In this document: piece by piece, positions 7,363 to 13,541 of the stretch
Layout of the letters: the number at the start of each line of letters is the position of its first letter
Numbering within the stretch: the stretch's first letter is position 1
Origin: Bacteroidota bacterium
GTDB taxonomy: Bacteria; Bacteroidota; Bacteroidia; Chitinophagales; LD1
DNA length: 15,732 nt
Direction of reading: 5' to 3'
NCBI GenBank assembly: GCA_947457525.1
Contig: CANGXE010000007.1
Coordinates: 1-15,732 of the forward strand
The notes under the pieces: model-generated
Databases searched by the model: none
What the model saw: the letters and a program-made list of their open reading frames with translations, nothing else
What the model was told of the DNA's origin: nothing
Made by a program: the position numbers and the translations under genes

Positions 7363-7923
7363 TTGAGAATCATAGGCATCACCGGAACTTTAGGCGCAGG
7401 CAAAGGAACCATTGTAGATTATTTAGTCAAAAATCAAGGATTTAAGCATTTTTCAGTGCGTGGTTATCTCACCAAAGTAATCAACGAACGCAACTTGCCA
7501 CTTAATCGCGATAGCATGGTGGCGGTGGCTAACGAACTCCGCGAGCTCAACGGCCCGAGTTTTATTGCCGAAGAGCTTTACCGCGAAGCAATGGCTAGTG
7601 GCGGTGATTGCATTATCGAAAGTATCCGTACGGTGGGCGAGGTGACTGCCCTGCAAGCGAAAGGTGGATTTTATTTGTTTGCGGTGGATGCCGACCCCAA
7701 AATGCGCTACTCACGTATCGTAGAACGCGCCTCTGAAACCGACAAGATTTCGTTTGATGAATTTGTGGCGAATGAAGCTCGAGAAATGACCACCACCGAC
7801 CCGAACAAACAAAACCTCAGCGAGTGTATGCGCATGGCGGACTATCGTTTTTCCAACGACCAAGGCTTTGAAGAACTATACCGACAAATAGACACTGTAT
7901 TAACCCAAATCAACAATAAATAA
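7363..7923 (+). CDS. P-loop kinase-like protein (dephospho-CoA/dNMP kinase-like), partner of dCMP deaminase
   Basis: The 186-residue product begins MRIIGITGTLGAGKGT, a Walker A P-loop with GxxGAGKGT at residues 8-16, the form seen in nucleoside-monophosphate-type kinases. Further family-like points are SVRGYLTKVI at 31-40, an acidic IIESIRT segment near 84-90 and DADPKMRYSRIVERA near 99-113, which resembles the lid-region arginines of dephospho-CoA kinase relatives. The exact substrate cannot be told. The frame is open from TTG 7327, but translation more likely starts at TTG 7363, because the protein then opens directly with the beta strand of the P-loop; no ATG is available. The dCMP deaminase gene starts one base after the stop, implying coupling and a shared nucleotide pathway. 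Fungal Dcd1 and bacterial AvcD carry such a domain fused to dCMP deaminase. Confidence 0.78.
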   Translation: MRIIGITGTLGAGKGTIVDYLVKNQGFKHFSVRGYLTKVINERNLPLNRDSMVAVANELRELNGPSFIAEELYREAMASGGDCIIESIRTVGEVTALQAKGGFYLFAVDADPKMRYSRIVERASETDKISFDEFVANEAREMTTTDPNKQNLSECMRMADYRFSNDQGFEELYRQIDTVLTQINNK

Positions 7924-7924
7924 C

Positions 7925-8428
7925 ATGAGCGAAACAAAACTAGAAGTCTACATCCGTCCTACATGGGATGAGTATTTTATGGAAGTGATGGATGCTATCA
8001 GCAAGCGAGCCACTTGCGGACGCGGCAGAAGCGGCTGCGTCATTGCCCGAAACAACCAATTACTCGTGACCGGCTACGTGGGTTCGCCCATTGGTTTGCC
8101 CCATTGTGATGAAGTGGGCCACCAAATGAAAAAGGTGATACACGAAGATGATTCCGTGACCGAACACTGTGTGCGCACTGTTCATGCAGAACAAAACGCT
8201 ATCTGCCAAGCCGCCAAGAACGGAGTAGCATTGGACAACGCCACGCTATATTGCCGCATGACCCCATGCCGCGTTTGCGCTATGTTGATCATCAACTGCG
8301 GCATTAAACGCGTGGTGTGCCAACGTAAATATCATGCAGGCACCGAGAGTGAAGAAATGTTTCTCCAAGCAGGAGTGAAGCTTGAGTTCTTTCACGAAGA
8401 AGTACAACAATACGAAGCCAAGAAATAA
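7925..8428 (+). CDS. Deoxycytidylate (dCMP) deaminase family protein
   Basis: The enzyme deaminates dCMP to dUMP in the cytoplasm, feeding thymidylate synthesis. The 167-residue product shows the zinc-dependent cytidine-deaminase motifs: HAEQNAI with His87 (zinc) and Glu89 (proton shuttle), and TPCRVCA with Cys115 and Cys118 (zinc). Features special to dCMP deaminases are also visible: KRATCGRGRSGCVI at 27-40, GYVGSPIGLPHCDEVGH at 50-66, which includes candidate ligands for the second structural zinc, and the HCVRTVHAE approach to the active site. The length is usual for stand-alone enzymes (ComEB-like). The ATG at 7925 lies one base after the stop of the P-loop kinase-like gene, so the two should be translated together. 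No terminator is visible after the stop. Confidence 0.93.
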   Translation: MSETKLEVYIRPTWDEYFMEVMDAISKRATCGRGRSGCVIARNNQLLVTGYVGSPIGLPHCDEVGHQMKKVIHEDDSVTEHCVRTVHAEQNAICQAAKNGVALDNATLYCRMTPCRVCAMLIINCGIKRVVCQRKYHAGTESEEMFLQAGVKLEFFHEEVQQYEAKK

Positions 8429-8589
8429 GGTTGGTTGGAGAGCAATAACTGTAAAAGGACAGCATTATTCAACAAAAACAGACAGTTTGTAACCTACTCA
8501 CCGTTAATCGTGTATACACAATCACCCCAAAACTTGGCGACTATCACAAATTCATCTAATTACGCATTCAATTAACTAAAACGATTATT

Positions 8590-9510
8590 ATGGAAAACAA
8601 TCAAGGAGGAAACAAGAAAATCTATATGGCGATTATCGCCCTATTGTTATTAATGAATGGCGTAGCCGTTTATTTGCTTTGGAGCGAAAACAAAGAGAAG
8701 AAAGATGTTATCGAAACTAAAGTGCAACTCGAAGAAGAATTTAAAAGCCTCACCGCCAATTTTGATGCGAAAGTGCTCGAGTTAGAAGGTTTGAAAGGGC
8801 AAAATGCAGAGTTGGATAGCGTTATTTCTGCGCAACAAGTGGAAATTGACCGTCAAAAGCAACAAATCCAATCGCTTTTTGCTAAAGGTAAGATGAGCGC
8901 GAGTGAGTTGGCAAAAGCTAAAGAAATGATTGCGCAATATGAAGTAACTATTGCCGACATGAAAGCGCAAATAGAAGCCTTGGTGAAAAAGAACGAGTTG
9001 TTGACCAACGAAAACCAACAACTTTCTACTGACCTCAACGCAGAGAAACAAACCACCATCCTATTGGGCGAGCAAAACAAAGGTCTTTCTAAAAAGGTAG
9101 AGTTAGGTTCATTGCTCCAATTGCGCAACATCGAAGTATTGGGCACCAGAAAGAAAGGCAATGGCAAAGAAGTTACGGTGAAGAAAGGCAAACAAGTAGA
9201 GAGCATGAAAATCTCTTTCGAAACCGGAGAGAACAAAGTGTTAGAAAACGGACCTTTGAGTTTAGCTATCCGCATCATCAATCCTAAAGGCGAAACTATC
9301 ACTGTAGCTGACCAAGGTTCAGGTTCATTCAAATTGGCGGACTCTGAAGAAGTGGTGCAATACACTAAAAAAGCGGATTTTGACTGGACACAATCCAACA
9401 AAAAAGTAGTAGTGTACTGGTCGCAAGGCGTTAACCTCGAAGGTACTTACCGCGTAGAGGTATACCAAAGCGGTTATCTTATCGGCAAAGGCTCTGTAGA
9501 AAACAACTAA
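8590..9510 (+). CDS. Membrane-anchored coiled-coil protein with C-terminal beta-rich domain, unknown function
   Basis: A 306-residue protein I cannot name. Residues 1-11 are polar and basic, 12-31 form one membrane helix (MAIIALLLLMNGVAVYLLW), and about 35-170 form a long coiled coil rich in Glu, Lys, Gln and Leu heptads. Residues 175-306 form a compact domain with alternating strands (LRNIEVLGTRKKGNGKEV, LSLAIRIINPKGETITV, VVVYWSQGVNLEGTYRVEVY) that looks immunoglobulin-like or beta-sandwich. The topology suggests an inner-membrane anchor with a rod and a terminal domain on the outer face. The start ATG at 8590 follows 161 non-coding bases, so it probably has its own promoter, although I see no clean one (TTG at 8534 and TAATTACG at 8557 are a poor fit). 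A strong terminator follows. Confidence 0.82.
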   Translation: MENNQGGNKKIYMAIIALLLLMNGVAVYLLWSENKEKKDVIETKVQLEEEFKSLTANFDAKVLELEGLKGQNAELDSVISAQQVEIDRQKQQIQSLFAKGKMSASELAKAKEMIAQYEVTIADMKAQIEALVKKNELLTNENQQLSTDLNAEKQTTILLGEQNKGLSKKVELGSLLQLRNIEVLGTRKKGNGKEVTVKKGKQVESMKISFETGENKVLENGPLSLAIRIINPKGETITVADQGSGSFKLADSEEVVQYTKKADFDWTQSNKKVVVYWSQGVNLEGTYRVEVYQSGYLIGKGSVENN

Positions 9511-9532
9511 ACCCCACCCAAGCTATATAACG

Positions 9533-9565
9533 AAACGCTTGCCCGAAACGGCAGGCGTTTTTTTT
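9533..9565 (+). terminator. Strong rho-independent terminator
   Basis: An 11-base-pair stem (AAACGCTTGCC against GGCAGGCGTTT, with a single T-G wobble) closes a 6-base loop and runs straight into eight T residues. It begins 22 bases past the stop of the coiled-coil gene and ends its transcript. It also isolates the structured spacer and the kinase operon further on. Confidence 0.93.
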
Positions 9566-9584
9566 ATATGTAAACCACTAGAGT

Positions 9585-9627
9585 GGTAAAGTGGATTTAA
9601 TATTTATGCCACGAATGCACGAATGAT
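9585..9627 (+). repeat. 43-nt direct repeat, copy 1
   Basis: The first 32 bases are identical to 9772-9803 and the whole 43 bases match copy 2 at 41 positions. The unit includes GTGG and CCAC arms around an AT-rich centre and then a GCCACGAATGCACGAATGAT-like tail. Tails of this type resemble dispersed intergenic repeats that I recall from Bacteroidota and other environmental genomes, but no search was done. Copies are 187 bases apart. Confidence 0.9.
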
Positions 9628-9656
9628 TGTGTGGGAAAAGGGGAATGTTATTTTTG
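9627..9656 (+). promoter_or_regulatory. Bacteroidota-type promoter candidate
   Basis: TTG at 9627-9629, a 19-base spacer, then TATTTTTG at 9649-9656 match the -33 TTG and -7 TAnnTTTG elements of the primary sigma factor of Bacteroidota at full identity. Transcription would start near 9661-9664 and enter the hairpin region. The -33 element overlaps the last base of repeat copy 1. No protein gene starts within 290 bases, so this would drive a small RNA or a long leader of the FGGY kinase gene. Confidence 0.45.
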
Positions 9657-9661
9657 GAGGG

Positions 9662-9735
9662 GTGAATTGGAAATCTAAATAAAGGCAGACACGTTCTTTA
9701 TGTTAAAAGGTCAGAGACCTTTATTTATTTTTATC
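9662..9735 (+). ncRNA. Candidate small RNA or attenuator leader
   Basis: If the promoter at 9627-9656 is real, its transcript has two alternative folds. TAAATAAAGG (9676-9685) can pair with CCTTTATTTA (9718-9727), or AAAGGTC (9706-9712) can pair with GACCTTT (9716-9722) over a 3-base loop. Both use the same CCTTT segment and are followed by a T-rich tract, which has the layout of a weak terminator with a competing structure. This is a structural guess; the A/T-rich arms make chance pairing possible. Confidence 0.25.
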
Positions 9736-9767
9736 TTCCAAGTGCGCTTCGCTTAAAACTTGGAAGA
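9734..9767. repeat. 10-bp perfect inverted repeat
   Basis: TCTTCCAAGT (9734-9743) and ACTTGGAAGA (9758-9767) are perfect inverted repeats around a 14-base centre that contains the small GCG-CTT-CGC hairpin. There is no T tract on either side, so it is not a normal terminator. It may be a dispersed palindromic repeat or a binding site. It ends five bases before repeat copy 2. Confidence 0.85.
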
Positions 9768-9771
9768 ACAG

Positions 9772-9814
9772 GGTAAAGTGGATTTAATATTTATGCCACG
9801 AATTCAGGAATGAT
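9772..9814 (+). repeat. 43-nt direct repeat, copy 2
   Basis: Second copy of the unit at 9585-9627, with two mismatches in the last 11 bases (T and G where copy 1 has G and C). Unlike copy 1 it is not followed by a promoter-like element. Confidence 0.9.
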
Positions 9815-9962
9815 ATTTACGATTCATTATTCTCTAATATTTTGAATTTTTTTTTTGAGAACTTTTAAAACGGTATTATAATTTTCCTTACTTAATCTGA
9901 TTTATTTTTTTTCATTCCTAAAACTTATAGATTGTGGCTGGAACGAAAAAAGTAGTTTTAAG

Positions 9963-11525
9963 ATGATACTAACGATAGATTTGGGCACATCGGGGCCGAA
10001 GGTAAGTTTGTTTGATAGACAGGCGAAATGTATAGGTTATGCCTTCGAAGAAGCGCCTTTGCTGCTGAGCGATGGAGGAGGAGCGGAGCAATGCCCCACA
10101 GACTGGACGAACGCCATTCGAAAAGCGTATAAGCAACTAATAGTCGCCACACAGTTTAATCCAAAAAACATTGAAGCCGTGAACTGCACGGCACAATGGA
10201 GCGGCACGGTGGCGATGAAGGCGAACGGTGAGCCTTTGATGAATTGCATCACATGGATGGATACGCGTGGAGCGGCAGCGGTAGAGAAGCTGATTAGCGG
10301 ACCGATACGCGTGGAGGGCTATGGCGTGGGTAAGATATTGCAATGGTTGAGGATATGTGGAGGAGGACCAACCAAGAGTGGCAAGGATAGTATAGCACAC
10401 ATCCTGTACATCAAAGACAGTTTGCCGAAAGTATATGCCGAAACGTATAAGTTTTTAGAGCCTAAGGATTATTTGAATTGGTGGTTGACCGGGCGGTTTG
10501 CCACTTCGTTTGATGCAGTGACGATGCACTGGGTGACGGACAATCGCGATATCAATAACATCACCTATCACGATGGTTTGATTAACCTGACGGGCGTGGA
10601 TAAGGCAAAGCTACCGGACTTGGTGCCGACCAACACGGTGATAGGCACGGTGAGTGATTTTATTGCCGAAGAATTAGGCTTAAGTAAAGGCGTAAAAGTG
10701 GTTTCCGGCACACCCGATTTACAAAGCGCAGCCGTTGGTTCTGGTGCAGTTCGCGACTATGACGGACATTTGTATGTGGGTACTTCATCGTGGCTGTTGA
10801 CACACGTACCGTTTAAAAAAACGGATATGTTTCACAACATGGGGACTATCCCTTCGGCATTGCCGGGGCGATATATCATCGCCAATGAGCAAGAGACTTC
10901 AGGAGCTTGTTTAAACTTTTTGAAGAACAATATTTTCTTTCATGACGATGAGTTGAACACCGGTCCTGCTCCGAAAGATTTCTACAAGATAATGGATAGC
11001 ATCGTAGCGAAGGTGAAACCGGGCAGCGAAGGTGTGATGTTTTTACCTTGGCTTTATGGTGAGCGCTCTCCGATTGACGACCACAGTGTGCGTGGGGGAT
11101 TTTACAATATGTCTTTGAGCAACAACCGCACCCACCTGATGCGGGCGGTGATGGAGGGGGTAGGGATGAACGCGCGTTGGTTGCAGTTTTATGTTGAGAA
11201 AATGACGGCTAGGAAGTTTAGCTCGTTGAACTTTATAGGCGGGGGAGCTAACTCTGCGGTGTGGTCGCAGATAATGGCCGATGTGTTGGATGTACAAATC
11301 AGACAAATGAAAGAGCCGCTGATGGCCAACAGCCGAGGCACAGCCATGTTGGCGTTGTTGGCGCTTGGGCATTTGGATGTGAACGCAGCAGCCGAAGCGG
11401 TGGAAATGAATAAAACCTTTGAACCAAATCCGGCAAATAGGAGTTTATATGCAGAACTGTTTTCGGTGTATGTAGACATCTACAATAAGAACAAACCGAT
11501 TTTTGCTCGATTAAATCATTCATAA
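9963..11525 (+). CDS. FGGY-family carbohydrate kinase (xylulokinase-like)
   Basis: The 520-residue product is an FGGY kinase of the actin-like ATPase fold, a family that phosphorylates sugars, polyols and related alcohols with ATP. It opens ILTIDLGTSGPKVSLFD (phosphate-1 loop, Asp6 to Thr9) and has WMDTR at 98-102, SGTPDLQSAAVGSG at 248-261 with Asp252 as the likely catalytic base, LYGERSPI at 364-371 and NFIGGGANSAVWSQIMADV at 423-441 (adenosine loop). Length and motif order fit xylulokinase relatives, but the substrate cannot be read from the sequence. The start ATG at 9963 is clear. A sphingosine-phosphate-lyase homologue follows after 21 bases, with no sugar isomerase, transporter or regulator nearby, which is unusual for a pentose kinase and suggests a different substrate. 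Several GC-rich segments set it apart from the AT-rich spacer before it. Confidence 0.9.
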   Translation: MILTIDLGTSGPKVSLFDRQAKCIGYAFEEAPLLLSDGGGAEQCPTDWTNAIRKAYKQLIVATQFNPKNIEAVNCTAQWSGTVAMKANGEPLMNCITWMDTRGAAAVEKLISGPIRVEGYGVGKILQWLRICGGGPTKSGKDSIAHILYIKDSLPKVYAETYKFLEPKDYLNWWLTGRFATSFDAVTMHWVTDNRDINNITYHDGLINLTGVDKAKLPDLVPTNTVIGTVSDFIAEELGLSKGVKVVSGTPDLQSAAVGSGAVRDYDGHLYVGTSSWLLTHVPFKKTDMFHNMGTIPSALPGRYIIANEQETSGACLNFLKNNIFFHDDELNTGPAPKDFYKIMDSIVAKVKPGSEGVMFLPWLYGERSPIDDHSVRGGFYNMSLSNNRTHLMRAVMEGVGMNARWLQFYVEKMTARKFSSLNFIGGGANSAVWSQIMADVLDVQIRQMKEPLMANSRGTAMLALLALGHLDVNAAAEAVEMNKTFEPNPANRSLYAELFSVYVDIYNKNKPIFARLNHS

Positions 11526-11546
11526 ACGAATAATAAATAGCTATAC

Positions 11547-13058
11547 ATGAATATCGAAACTATTTCCGGAAAGTTGGGTTGGTTGCCGAAGTCAACGGCA
11601 CGTATGATTGAAAAACGCATGAAGAAAATTCCGAAAGTCAAAAAACTTTTGGATGAAGAGAATGCGAAGTTGATGGTAACTCTCGAACATTCGTTAAAGC
11701 CATACAAAGATAAATTTGAGCGACACGCAGCATTACCTAAATCAGGAATTAGTCACGAGAAGATATTGAACGAAATTAAGCAAATGCAATCTTTGGAAGA
11801 ATCGCGTTGGAGAGATGGCTATGTGAGTGGCGGTATTTATCATGGCAATCAAGAGCATATTGATTTTTTGAATAAAGTTTACGCGCTGCAATCACAAACC
11901 AATCCATTGCATTCTGACTTATTTCCTTCGGCTACAAAGTTTGAAGCAGAAATTGTGTCGATGGTGGCGAACATGATGGGGCGCGGCAAAACTACGGACA
12001 ACGCTCCGTTGGCAGGGACAGTGACTTCGGGTGGTACAGAGAGTATTCTTTGTGCCGTGAAAGTGTATCGCGATAGAGCAAGAGAAGAAAAGGGAGTTTC
12101 GCACCCCGAAATGATTGTAGCCACTACAGCTCATGCTGCCTTCGATAAAGCAGCCCAGTATTTTGGCATCAAACAAGTCAAGATCAATGTCGATAAACAT
12201 TATCGCGTGAATGTGGAGGAAGTAAAGCGCCACATCAACGGCAACACCGTTTGCATTGTGGGCTCTGCCCCAACATTTCCGCATGGTGCTTTTGATGACA
12301 TAGAAAAGTTGTCCTACTTAGCCTTTAAACATGACATTGGTTTTCACACCGATTGTTGTCTGGGTGGTTTTATAGTGCCGTTTGCTGAGAAATTGGGTTA
12401 CAAAGTGCCCGTAGTGGATTTTCGTTTGCCGGGTGTTACCTCGATGAGTGTAGATACTCACAAATATGGCTATGCGGCAAAAGGTACTTCGGTGGTGTTG
12501 TACAGGACCGATGAATTGCGCCACTATCAATACTACGCCAGCACAGAATGGCCGGGCGGATTGTACAACTCTCCAACACTAGCGGGTTCGCGGCCGGGCG
12601 CATTGAGTGCAGCTTGTTGGGCGTCTATGTTGGCGATGGGCGAAGAAGGCTATTTGAAAGCCACGGATAGTATTTTGAAAACCGCCAAGCAAGTGATGGC
12701 GGGTATTCGTGAAATACCAGAACTAAAAATCATGGGTGATCCACTTTGGATTATTGCAGTAGAAAGCGAAACGCTAAATATCTATGAAGTGCTGGACCAA
12801 ATGACCCAACGCCATTGGAACTTAAATGGCTTACACAAGCCGGCTTGTTTTCACATTGCACTCACCTTACGTCACACACAACCCGGAGTGGCAGAACGCT
12901 TTATTCAAGACTTAAAATATAGCGTGGCGCACGTAAAAGCTAACCCAGGCAACAAATCGGGCATGGCGCCTATCTACGGTATGGCTTCTTCTTTGCCTTT
13001 TCGCGGCATGGTGAGCGATATTTTGAAACGCTACTTAGATGCAGTTTATAAAGTGTAG
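11547..13058 (+). CDS. Sphingosine-1-phosphate lyase-like PLP-dependent enzyme
   Basis: The 503-residue product is a group II PLP-dependent decarboxylase relative closest in look to sphingosine-1-phosphate lyase, which splits phosphorylated sphingoid bases into a fatty aldehyde and phosphoethanolamine. Visible motifs: VTSGGTES (159-166) binding the cofactor phosphate, His196 in TAHAAFDKAA over the PLP ring, HTDCCLGG with Asp269 for the pyridine nitrogen, and SVDTHKYGYAAKG with Lys306 as Schiff-base lysine and Lys312 six residues on. The WPGGLYNSPTLAGSRPG segment at 335-351 is typical of the lyase. Tyr98 and His122 lie where bacterial lyases have catalytic residues, judged from memory. There is no N-terminal membrane helix, unlike the eukaryotic enzyme, so it should be soluble. 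It is cotranscribed with the FGGY kinase; its last 13 bases overlap a convergent gene. Confidence 0.9.
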   Translation: MNIETISGKLGWLPKSTARMIEKRMKKIPKVKKLLDEENAKLMVTLEHSLKPYKDKFERHAALPKSGISHEKILNEIKQMQSLEESRWRDGYVSGGIYHGNQEHIDFLNKVYALQSQTNPLHSDLFPSATKFEAEIVSMVANMMGRGKTTDNAPLAGTVTSGGTESILCAVKVYRDRAREEKGVSHPEMIVATTAHAAFDKAAQYFGIKQVKINVDKHYRVNVEEVKRHINGNTVCIVGSAPTFPHGAFDDIEKLSYLAFKHDIGFHTDCCLGGFIVPFAEKLGYKVPVVDFRLPGVTSMSVDTHKYGYAAKGTSVVLYRTDELRHYQYYASTEWPGGLYNSPTLAGSRPGALSAACWASMLAMGEEGYLKATDSILKTAKQVMAGIREIPELKIMGDPLWIIAVESETLNIYEVLDQMTQRHWNLNGLHKPACFHIALTLRHTQPGVAERFIQDLKYSVAHVKANPGNKSGMAPIYGMASSLPFRGMVSDILKRYLDAVYKV

Positions 13059-13492
13059 TGAAAGTACTTTAGTAAGTTGCTGACAAACATCCAACAGAAG
13101 ATGAGTGAAAAAGAAATGAATAAGGTATTCATCAGCACTTCGCCTATTTTGAATATCCGTTTATTAGGAATTTCATACATCGGATAGTACGAGAATTGAG
13201 TGGCGACTTTGCCTGTCCAATACGCAGCAATCAAACCTGTTAGCGCAACCGCTAAGCCGGTTCCGTTTTTTAAGTCTTCGGTGAAAAGTATGGAGATTAA
13301 GCCAAAAGAAAAATTTAATCCTTGGATATAGCGACCATACGTTTTTGCAATTTCTTGATTGAGTGGTTTTAGTTTTTTGATGTCGTTGTACCAATCAAAA
13401 ACTACATGGCGAATGTAAGGATAGATGAGCGCAGTAAACATTTGGCCAATCGCTCCGCAGATGATGAGCCAATTAGGGATTTCGTATTTCAT
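13046..13492 (-). CDS. Small membrane protein with about four helices, unknown function
   Basis: I do not recognise this 148-residue protein. It has hydrophobic segments at about residues 8-28, 60-72, 78-95 and 117-142, so three or four membrane helices, with a basic cytoplasmic-type loop at 36-55 (NDIKKLKPLNQEIAKTYGRY) between the first two. No catalytic or binding motif is visible. The start is ATG at 13490-13492. Its 3' end overlaps the lyase gene by 13 bases in convergent orientation. Codon use and the hydrophobic pattern speak for a real gene. The gene faces the GH3-family gene across a 48-base divergent spacer, which holds a promoter candidate for it. Confidence 0.72.
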   Translation of the reverse strand: MKYEIPNWLIICGAIGQMFTALIYPYIRHVVFDWYNDIKKLKPLNQEIAKTYGRYIQGLNFSFGLISILFTEDLKNGTGLAVALTGLIAAYWTGKVATQFSYYPMYEIPNKRIFKIGEVLMNTLFISFSLIFCWMFVSNLLKYFHYTL

Positions 13493-13510
13493 ACCGCTTA
13501 AAGTTTAATC

Positions 13511-13541
13511 CAAATTAATTTATTTCTGCATTTTCGCCCAA
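13511..13541 (-). promoter_or_regulatory. Possible promoter of the small membrane protein gene
   Basis: On the minus strand TTG (13541-13539), 20 bases, then TTAATTTG (13518-13511) fits the Bacteroidota -33/-7 pattern with one mismatch. Transcription would start near 13504, about 12 bases before the ATG at 13492. The TTG overlaps the start codon of the divergent GH3-family gene, so regulation of the two may interfere. AT-rich context lowers the weight. Confidence 0.3.

Larger units (their letters stand above)
9566..9962. other. Structured non-coding spacer before the FGGY kinase gene
   Basis: About 400 bases without a convincing gene. It holds two copies of a 43-nt direct repeat, an ACCACT-AG-AGTGGT palindrome (9574-9587), a good promoter match (9627-9656), two mutually exclusive hairpins (9676-9727) and a 10-bp inverted repeat (9734-9767). 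The last 150 bases are very AT-rich. They include a possible but weaker promoter for the kinase gene: TTG at 9855-9857, 21 bases, TAATTTTC at 9879-9886, one mismatch to TAnnTTTG. Another weak match, TAGTTTTA, ends next to the kinase ATG. The only small frame seen, ATG 9700 to TAA 9756 (18 codons), runs across the hairpins and is probably chance. Confidence 0.7.

Noticed and set aside
7363..8428. Complete antiphage AvcID system
   Set aside because: The pair resembles AvcD domains, but I see no adjacent AvcI-type inhibitory RNA and no other defence genes, so only the domain parallel is reported.
8853..9401. 182-codon open frame on the minus strand
   Set aside because: Antisense shadow of the coiled-coil gene, whose composition keeps the opposite strand free of stops. 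No recognisable protein features.
9700..9756. 18-codon frame beginning MLKGQRPL
   Set aside because: Very short, runs through the inverted repeats, and has no clear ribosome site; more likely a by-product of the hairpins.
9585..9814. CRISPR array
   Set aside because: Only two repeat copies, 144 bases apart, imperfect and without cas genes.
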